Positions 58,749 to 64,000 of a stretch of 64,000 nt of DNA are shown here, one piece after another. The translations under genes were made by a program, and so were the position numbers. The stretch is from JAGVSR01 sp963825555. Its GTDB lineage: Bacteria; Pseudomonadota; Alphaproteobacteria; Rhizobiales; Hyphomicrobiaceae. The notes beneath the pieces are model-generated. The model did no database searches. It worked only from the letters and a program-made list of their open reading frames with translations, and was not told the origin of the DNA. The stretch is from contig CAWGTZ010000021.1 in the NCBI GenBank assembly GCA_963825555.1, positions 1-64,000 of the forward strand, written 5' to 3'. Numbering within the stretch: position 1 is the first letter of the stretch; each line of letters begins with the position of its first letter.

Positions 58749-61742
58749 ATGAAGACGGCCAAGCCCCCCCCGCAGAACACATCCAGCCCCTCCGCCGGCG
58801 GGACCCACGAGCAGGTTCCGATCGTGAAGGGCAGCCATGTCTACCTGATCGACGGTTCCGGCTACATCTTTCGTGCCTTCCATGCCCTGCCGCCGCTGAC
58901 GCGGCCCTCCGACGGTCTGCCCGTCGGGGCGGTGCACGGCTTCTGCAACATGCTCTGGAAGCTGTTGCAAGAATTGAAGGCCTCCGAGGCGCCAACCCAT
59001 CTCGCCGTGATCTTCGATGCGGGCCGGGAGACGTTTCGCAACAAGATCTATGACAAGTATAAGGCCAATCGCCCACCCCCGCCGGAGGAACTGGTGCCCC
59101 AGTTTCCGCTGATCCGCGATGCGGTGCGCGCCTTCAGCGTGCCGTCCATCGAACAGGATGGCTACGAGGCCGATGACCTTATCGCCACCTATGCCAAGGA
59201 TGTCATCGAGCAAGGCGGTAGCGTCACCATCGTCTCTTCCGACAAAGACTTGATGCAACTCATTCGTCCCGGCGTCGACATGTTCGATGGGATGAAAGCC
59301 AAGCGGATCGGGCCCGACGAGGTGAGGGAGAAGTTCGGCGTGCTGCCGGACAAGGTCGTTGATGTACAGGCTCTCGCCGGCGACTCGACCGACAATGTTC
59401 CCGGCGTCCCTGGTATCGGCGTGAAGACGGCAGCCGAACTCATCAACGACTACGGTGACCTGGACACGCTTCTTTCGCGCGCCGACGAGATCAAGCAGCC
59501 GAAGCGGCGCGAGAAGCTGATCGAATTCGCGGAGCAGGCCCGGATTTCGCGCGAACTCGTGAAGTTGAAGGACGATGTCCCGGACGCCGTTCCGGTCGAG
59601 ACGTTCGGCGTATGCGATCCCGATCCCGAGCGGCTGATCGCATTTCTGCGCTCCATGGAGTTCAATACGCTGACGCGCCGCATCGCGGAGAAACTCGGGG
59701 TAGATGCCCCGCCCCCGCTCGATGTCTCCGTTGGCGCCTCAGTGGCAACCTCGAAAGGCCAACCGGCCGCTACCGCATCAAAGCCAGCCGGTGGTGGGGG
59801 TGCCGGGTCGCCAGCGGCGGCAGTTGAAGCCGCGCGGCATGCAGCCCGAAACGTGAAATTCGATCGGTCTGCTTACGCGACCGTTACGACATTGGAAGAC
59901 CTAGACGCATGGATCGCGCGGGCACGCAAGGCCGGCCGCGTCGCGTTCGACACCGAGACAACGAGCCTCGATGCGTTGTCAGCCGACCTCGTCGGGTTCT
60001 CGCTGGCGGTTCAACCGGGCGAGGCGTGCTATGTGCCGCTGGGGCATGGCGCCGGCGGTGGAGATCTCTTCGGCGAAGGCGCGGCTGCGCCGTCGCAGAT
60101 CCCGCTTCGCGAAGCGCTGGAACGCCTGAAGCCGCTGCTGGAAGACGGTGCAACCCTCAAGATCGGGCAGAACATCAAATATGACGCTTTGGTGCTTGCG
60201 CAGCACGGACTTGCAATCGCGCCTTTCGACGACACGATGCTCATGTCGTATGCGCTCGACGCCGGCCGTGGCGGACACGGCATGGACGAAATGGCGGAGC
60301 GTCATCTCGGACACGTGTGCATCTCATTCAACGAAGTGATTGCTCATGCGCCGGGAGCCAAAAAGTCTGCCAAGTCCTTTGCGGATGTGCCGGTCGATAA
60401 GGCCACGGAATACGCTGCAGAGGACGCGGACGTGACGCTTCGGCTCTGGATGATGTTGAGGCCACGGCTGGCGGCGGAGCGCGTTGTTACTGTTTACGAG
60501 ACGTTGGAGCGGCCGTTGTTGCCTGTCATCGTTGCCATGGAGCGCGACGGCATCAAAGTGGATCGCGATATCCTATCCCGGCTTTCTGGCACGTTCGCGC
60601 AGCGCGCTGGTGAACTTAAGTCGCTGGTCCACGAACTCGCCGGACACAAGTTCAACCTGGCCTCACCCAAGCAGCTCGGCGAATTTCTGTTCGACACGCT
60701 GAAGCTGCCGGGCGGCAAGAAGACGAAGACAGGCCAATGGGAGACCCGTGCGGGGCTGCTTGACGATCTGGCGGCCAACGAGGAACTGCCGGAGGATGCG
60801 CGTCGGTTGATCGATACCATGCTGCAGTGGCGCCAGCTTACGAAGCTGCGCTCTACCTATACCGACGCGCTGCCTGGATTCATTCAAGAGGCGACGGGGC
60901 GTATCCACACGAGTTATGCGCTAGCCGCCACCACGACGGGCCGGCTGGCTTCATCTGATCCGAATCTCCAGAATATTCCGATCCGCACCAAAGAAGGCCG
61001 CGAAATTCGCACGGCCTTCATCGCCGAGCGCGGCAAGACGCTGGTCTCCGCAGATTACTCGCAGATCGAGCTGCGTGTACTCGCCCACATCGCCGATATC
61101 CCGCAACTGAAAAAGGCATTCTCCGACGGCCTGGATATTCACGCAATGACGGCGAGCGAGATGTTCGGCGTGCCATTGAAGGAGATGACGAGCGAGGTGC
61201 GGCGCCGGGCCAAGGCGATCAACTTCGGTATTATCTACGGTATCTCTCCCTTCGGCCTTGCCAATCAACTCGGCATCAGCCGCGAAGAGGCCGGTGCCTA
61301 CATCAAGACTTACTTCGAGCGCTTTCCGGGTATCCGCGACTACATGGATGAAACAAAGAAGGCGGCGCACGCTAACGGCTATGTCGAGACCATTTTCGGC
61401 CGGCGCATCCATTACCCGGAGATCAATACCAAGAACCCCTCGATGCGCGGTTTCCTGGAGCGTGCCGCGATCAATGCTCCGATCCAGGGCTCAGCGGCCG
61501 ACATTATTCGACGGGCCATGATCCGCATGCCCGACGCGCTGGCCGAGGGAGGGCTCGATGATGCGCGCATGCTGCTTCAGGTTCACGACGAACTTGTTTT
61601 CGAGGTACCTGCCGGAAAGGCGGAATTACTCATCAAGCTGGCGCGCCGTGTGATGGAGTGCGCCTCGGAGCCGGCCGTCAAACTCTCGGTGCCGATCCAC
61701 GTGGACGCCAAGGCCGCCGACAACTGGGAGGCGGCGCATTGA
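58749..61742 (+). CDS. polA: DNA polymerase I
   Basis: This 997-residue enzyme has all three domains. The 5'-3' exonuclease begins at Asp35 (DGSGYIFRAF). The 3'-5' proofreading site has Asp401 and Glu403 (FDTETTS). The polymerase has motif A at Asp769 (DYSQIELRV), motif B (RRRAKAINFGIIYG) and motif C with Asp947 (QVHDELVFE). An Ala/Gly-rich segment (about 325-365) is a linker. It functions in Okazaki fragment processing and repair. The ATG at 58749 starts a short low-complexity lead before the exonuclease; a later start is possible. The pqqA array follows. Confidence 0.95.
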   Translation: MKTAKPPPQNTSSPSAGGTHEQVPIVKGSHVYLIDGSGYIFRAFHALPPLTRPSDGLPVGAVHGFCNMLWKLLQELKASEAPTHLAVIFDAGRETFRNKIYDKYKANRPPPPEELVPQFPLIRDAVRAFSVPSIEQDGYEADDLIATYAKDVIEQGGSVTIVSSDKDLMQLIRPGVDMFDGMKAKRIGPDEVREKFGVLPDKVVDVQALAGDSTDNVPGVPGIGVKTAAELINDYGDLDTLLSRADEIKQPKRREKLIEFAEQARISRELVKLKDDVPDAVPVETFGVCDPDPERLIAFLRSMEFNTLTRRIAEKLGVDAPPPLDVSVGASVATSKGQPAATASKPAGGGGAGSPAAAVEAARHAARNVKFDRSAYATVTTLEDLDAWIARARKAGRVAFDTETTSLDALSADLVGFSLAVQPGEACYVPLGHGAGGGDLFGEGAAAPSQIPLREALERLKPLLEDGATLKIGQNIKYDALVLAQHGLAIAPFDDTMLMSYALDAGRGGHGMDEMAERHLGHVCISFNEVIAHAPGAKKSAKSFADVPVDKATEYAAEDADVTLRLWMMLRPRLAAERVVTVYETLERPLLPVIVAMERDGIKVDRDILSRLSGTFAQRAGELKSLVHELAGHKFNLASPKQLGEFLFDTLKLPGGKKTKTGQWETRAGLLDDLAANEELPEDARRLIDTMLQWRQLTKLRSTYTDALPGFIQEATGRIHTSYALAATTTGRLASSDPNLQNIPIRTKEGREIRTAFIAERGKTLVSADYSQIELRVLAHIADIPQLKKAFSDGLDIHAMTASEMFGVPLKEMTSEVRRRAKAINFGIIYGISPFGLANQLGISREEAGAYIKTYFERFPGIRDYMDETKKAAHANGYVETIFGRRIHYPEINTKNPSMRGFLERAAINAPIQGSAADIIRRAMIRMPDALAEGGLDDARMLLQVHDELVFEVPAGKAELLIKLARRVMECASEPAVKLSVPIHVDAKAADNWEAAH

Positions 61743-61793
61743 GTCATGGCGATCAGAATTTCCTTCCTCTGCAATCATGAAATCTGATCGGCA

Positions 61794-61815
61794 GATCACG
61801 AACTTGCGATTTGTA
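61794..61815 (+). promoter_or_regulatory. Conserved upstream element of pqqA copy 1
   Basis: GATCACGAACTTGCGATTTG plus TA. The core TTGCGATTTGTA (61804-61815) recurs before each of the three pqqA genes, here 80 bases ahead of the ATG. It may be a promoter or regulator site. No standard -10 is visible at a fixed distance. Confidence 0.5.
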
Positions 61816-61895
61816 TGTGTGCAGGGCGGCCGGTACAAAGTTTCCATTCGGAGCCGGTTGGAGATCCCGGCGACGCAAATTGGAGGAGATAGATC

Positions 61896-61985
61896 ATGAA
61901 GACCTGGACCAAGCCCGCTGTTCGTGAGCAGGAAGTCGGCCTCGAGGTTACCTCGTACCTGCCGGCCGAGATCGACGTTATCTAA
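61896..61985 (+). CDS. pqqA: PQQ precursor peptide PqqA, copy 1 (29 aa)
   Basis: PqqA is the ribosomal precursor of pyrroloquinoline quinone. PqqD binds it, and PqqE links the side chains of a Glu and a Tyr that become the cofactor. The peptide has Trp4, Pro7 and the core EVTSYLPAEID, with Glu17 and Tyr21 in the required E-x-x-x-Y spacing. GGAGGAGAT stands before the ATG. The protein is identical to copies 2 and 3. It lies 153 bp after polA and has its own terminator. Confidence 0.92.
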   Translation: MKTWTKPAVREQEVGLEVTSYLPAEIDVI

Positions 61986-62010
61986 CGTCTCTCGCTCTAG
62001 CGAATTTGAG

Positions 62011-62042
62011 AACGCGGCGGTTGCTCTTGCAACCGCCGCGTT
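62011..62042 (+). terminator. Rho-independent terminator of pqqA copy 1
   Basis: A perfect 14-bp stem (62011-62024 with 62029-62042) with a TCTT loop is followed by TCTCTTTC. Confidence 0.85.
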
Positions 62043-62177
62043 TCTCTTTCCTGGAGCCTGATGAGAATGTTTACGCTCGCAGAGATAGTCGAACGCACCC
62101 CCGGAGAAGGCGTTTTCGCAAACATCCCGTTGACGCATCAGACCAGGCGCGAAGGCACATCAGGGTTTCTTATTGCT

Positions 62178-62199
62178 GATCACGAGATTGCGATTTGTA
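62178..62199 (+). promoter_or_regulatory. Conserved upstream element of pqqA copy 2
   Basis: GATCACGAGATTGCGATTTG plus TA, with the core TTGCGATTTGTA at 62188-62199, 72 bases before the second ATG. GTTAT follows the core here and in copy 3. Confidence 0.5.
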
Positions 62200-62271
62200 G
62201 TTATCGAGGCTGGCGGGTATTCTTCTCTACATCGGGGTTGGAGTTTCCGCCCCAACTGGAGGAGATAGATC

Positions 62272-62361
62272 ATGAAGACCTGGACCAAGCCCGCCGTTCG
62301 TGAGCAGGAAGTCGGCCTCGAGGTTACCTCGTACCTGCCGGCCGAGATCGACGTTATCTAA
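62272..62361 (+). CDS. pqqA: PQQ precursor peptide PqqA, copy 2 (29 aa)
   Basis: The encoded peptide is identical to copy 1, including Glu17 and Tyr21 of the EVTSY core. The gene differs from copy 1 by one synonymous change that I can see (GCC for GCT at Ala8). The ribosome binding site GGAGGAGATAGATC is the same as in copy 1. A longer frame crossing it (62061-62303) is judged spurious. A hairpin terminator follows. Confidence 0.92.
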   Translation: MKTWTKPAVREQEVGLEVTSYLPAEIDVI

Positions 62362-62388
62362 CGTATCGATCTTCCGAGAGTTTTGAAG

Positions 62389-62427
62389 CGCGGTGGCTGC
62401 GGACGCAGCTGCCGCGTTTTCTTTTTT
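62389..62427 (+). terminator. Rho-independent terminator of pqqA copy 2
   Basis: CGCGGTGGCTGC (62389-62400) pairs with GCAGCTGCCGCG (62405-62416), with two G-T pairs, followed by TTTTCTTTTTT. Confidence 0.8.
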
Positions 62428-62529
62428 CAGCGTTTCGTCAGAGGTCTGGACCTATCTCAAGTTTGAGGCTTGCAGGTCCTGCCGCGCACATCAGGGTACC
62501 ATTAACAGATGATAAGACACTCTGATGAC

Positions 62530-62553
62530 GATCTCACGAAATTGCGATTTGTA
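62530..62553 (+). promoter_or_regulatory. Conserved upstream element of pqqA copy 3
   Basis: The segment begins GATCTCACGAAATTGCG. The core TTGCGATTTGTA (62542-62553), followed by GTTAT, lies 74 bases before the third ATG. Confidence 0.5.
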
Positions 62554-62627
62554 GTTATGGTTGCGAGCCCCTATTAGTAATTCACCTGACGGCAAGTATG
62601 CCGAAGGGCAATTGGAGGAACTAAATC

Positions 62628-62717
62628 ATGAAGACCTGGACCAAGCCCGCCGTTCGCGAGCAGGAAGTCGGCCTCGAGGTTACCTCGTACCTGCCGGCTG
62701 AGATCGACGTTATCTAA
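62628..62717 (+). CDS. pqqA: PQQ precursor peptide PqqA, copy 3 (29 aa)
   Basis: The peptide is again identical, with synonymous changes at Arg10 (CGC) and Ala24 (GCT). The ribosome binding site is slightly different (GGAGGAACTAAATC). Three identical precursors with only silent differences suggest selection on the peptide or gene conversion. No pqqB, C, D or E occurs within the window, so the modifying enzymes must be encoded elsewhere. Confidence 0.92.
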   Translation: MKTWTKPAVREQEVGLEVTSYLPAEIDVI

Positions 62718-62746
62718 CGTCGTTCCGCTCAAGCGGTTTAACGGTG

Positions 62747-62768
62747 CGGCGGCCCCTTTGGGCCGCCG
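62747..62768 (+). terminator. Hairpin terminator of pqqA copy 3
   Basis: CGGCGGCCC (62747-62755) pairs with GGGCCGCCG (62760-62768) around CTTT. The T-run after it is weak (TTACTGTTT). Confidence 0.65.
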
Positions 62769-62856
62769 TTACTGTTTGGGGTGCTCTGTTCTCGATCCTG
62801 TTTAGCCCGTTTGCTAGGGTGACGATTCGAGGGATGGTGAGCAGAAAGCCAAAACC

Positions 62857-63510
62857 ATGACACGGTTGCTCGACTTGGGAACGCTGTCGGACCTGCAGGA
62901 CGTCGCGGCAGACTTCCAACGCCGGATCGAGGCTGCGGATCTGGCAGGCTGCGAGCCCTTCATCGAGTGGTCACAGCAGATACTCGTCGATCACCCTGAG
63001 CAGAAGGCCCTTGTGCTGCCGGTCGGCACCACCGTCGAGGGCGATCTCATTCTCGACAGCGATTGCGAGCCGTTTGCCTCTGGCGGGGTCAGCTGCATCG
63101 TGGCGAATGACGACTTCAAGGTGACCGGCCGCATCCTCAATGCCGATCCGGAAGGGGGCCCCTCCTTGCTTGTCGCTGGAAATCTGGAGTCCGGTGACTT
63201 CTTCAAGGCGGCTTCTGGCATTGTCGTGATCGGGTCACTGACCGCCGCGGGACTTGTCGTCTGTGCTGGCGACAACGGTGCCCTGCTCGTGGGCGGGAAC
63301 CTGAATGCCCGCGCCCTCATTGATTGCGACCATGAGATCATCGTCATCGGCGATGTGCATGCGACAGTGGCGAGCGATGATCTGGGCAATATGCGCACCC
63401 TGCTCGTGCCGGAAGTGTTCGATGAACCCGAAGACCCTTCAGATGAGTGGCCCGACGGAGACCTGATCCGTGAGCGCCTGCTGGAGGGCCTGCCCATACT
63501 GAAGGGCTAA
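62857..63510 (+). CDS. Hypothetical protein with beta-helix-like, bactofilin-type repeats, 217 aa
   Basis: The protein has a helical N-terminus (about 1-50). A run of short strand-turn repeats follows: VGTTVEGDLILDSD, LLVAGNLESGDFFKAASGIV, VIGSLTAAGLVVCAG, LLVGGNLNARALIDC and IIVIGDVHATV. Such LxxxGNL patterns form a solenoid as in polymer-forming or bactofilin-like proteins. The acidic tail (FDEPEDPSDEWPDGD) ends the protein. I do not recognise a precise family. It has no signal peptide. Its closeness to pqqA may be chance. The start has only a weak ribosome binding site. Confidence 0.7.
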   Translation: MTRLLDLGTLSDLQDVAADFQRRIEAADLAGCEPFIEWSQQILVDHPEQKALVLPVGTTVEGDLILDSDCEPFASGGVSCIVANDDFKVTGRILNADPEGGPSLLVAGNLESGDFFKAASGIVVIGSLTAAGLVVCAGDNGALLVGGNLNARALIDCDHEIIVIGDVHATVASDDLGNMRTLLVPEVFDEPEDPSDEWPDGDLIRERLLEGLPILKG

Positions 63511-63533
63511 GCCTCCCAAAGGGATGGATTGAT

Positions 63534-64000
63534 CTAGAGGGGTGTACCCTGGCCTTGCGCCGGAGGCTCGGGATCGGAGGGATCTTCATCTTCGGGAACG
63601 GAGCTGTCTGGAGATGTCGGGGGTTTATCCAGTCGCTCCACCCGCTCCTTGAATTTACGTACCATGCCTTCGATGTAATCGAAGAGTCGGTCCACGTCTT
63701 TCTCGGAAGGTATCTGTGCCTTGGGGGCGGGCGGGCCGGTATCGGGCGACATCGGCACCCCGTCTGCGCTTGGTGGCTTCAGTCCAAGCGCCTCCTCCAT
63801 AAGCCGCATCTCGTTCTTGAGGTGCTTGTTCTCGGCTTCGAGTTTGGCGATCTCGTCGCGCAGGACCTGCTGGTCATCTGTCGCGGTCACGCACGTTAGA
63901 CCCTTGTCTTCCGGGCTGCAGATAGAAGTGACCCCCGTGATCGTGTCGAGCCGGACAACACGATCCTCGTTCAAGGGCAACATGGTGTAGCGGCCCGGTG
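63534..64000 (-). CDS. Hypothetical protein with coiled coil, 5' end beyond the window
   Basis: The frame is open to the right edge. The in-frame Met at 63983 is preceded by Pro-Gly-Arg-Tyr-Thr, as in a family of alphaproteobacterial proteins with GRYxM...RLDTxTGxxSxC (here RLDTITGVTSIC). A cysteine pair, a coiled coil (about 37-70 of the visible part, DEIAKLEAENKHLKNEMRLM) and a Pro-rich tail follow. A signal peptide may lie outside the window. I cannot name a function. Confidence 0.7.
   Translation of the reverse strand, partial: PGRYTMLPLNEDRVVRLDTITGVTSICSPEDKGLTCVTATDDQQVLRDEIAKLEAENKHLKNEMRLMEEALGLKPPSADGVPMSPDTGPPAPKAQIPSEKDVDRLFDYIEGMVRKFKERVERLDKPPTSPDSSVPEDEDPSDPEPPAQGQGTPL

Noticed and set aside
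62061..62303. 80-residue ORF running into pqqA copy 2
   Set aside because: It crosses the conserved upstream element and ribosome binding site of pqqA copy 2 in another frame and has no family resemblance.
1..64000. CRISPR array
   Set aside because: No regularly spaced direct repeats of the right size are seen. The only closely spaced repeats are the pqqA units.

Overview
The window looks like a chromosomal segment of a methylotrophic alphaproteobacterium of the Hyphomicrobiales type. Four things point that way: a GcrA cell-cycle regulator, an argD-argF-hslO operon, a complete gene set for methylamine use through N-methylglutamate, and three pqqA genes together with a SoxYZ-like carrier of the kind linked to PQQ dehydrogenases. 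I cannot assign a genus from the sequence alone.

Positions 1-9180 are an accessory island. It holds remnants of restriction systems (an Mrr C-terminus and an hsdM broken by one extra base), a long gene-poor stretch with a motif resembling the 3' end of a tRNA gene, a trypsin-like protein, a complete IS1182-type insertion sequence with perfect terminal inverted repeats, an IS91-type transposase paired with a tyrosine recombinase, and two diverged copies of a 127-bp segment.

From about 9.2 kb the core genome resumes: uup, an SDR oxidoreductase, pheA and kdsB on the minus strand, then a membrane-anchored cytochrome c, a yej-type peptide ABC transporter with two tandem binding proteins, and ubiB. 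A DUF2147 protein, gcrA and argD-argF-hslO follow.

Positions 29.6-42.3 kb form the N-methylglutamate cluster. On the minus strand, mgdABCD (N-methylglutamate dehydrogenase) ends in a translationally coupled XRE-cupin regulator. Divergently, on the plus strand, lie an Amt-family (methyl)ammonium transporter, a small membrane protein, mgsABC (N-methylglutamate synthase) and gmaS (gamma-glutamylmethylamide synthetase). The shared 283-bp control region carries two perfect palindromes. Together these genes would import methylamine, join it to glutamate, transfer the methylamino group and oxidise the product.

Positions 42.4-61.7 kb are mixed metabolism: an outer-membrane beta-barrel, a GMC oxidoreductase, a GlcG/HbpS protein, TRAP permeases without a binding protein, an Mrp-DUF971 fusion, an AdoMet decarboxylase-like protein lacking its catalytic residues, an AsmA protein, a nuclease, the SoxYZ-like carrier, tRNA-Arg(CCG), trmO, two regulators and polA.

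The most striking locus is 61.79-62.77 kb. Three tandem pqqA genes encode an identical 29-residue peptide. Each has its own conserved upstream element, ribosome binding site and hairpin terminator, and no other pqq gene is in the window. The window closes with a hypothetical protein of bactofilin-like character and a protein cut by the right edge.
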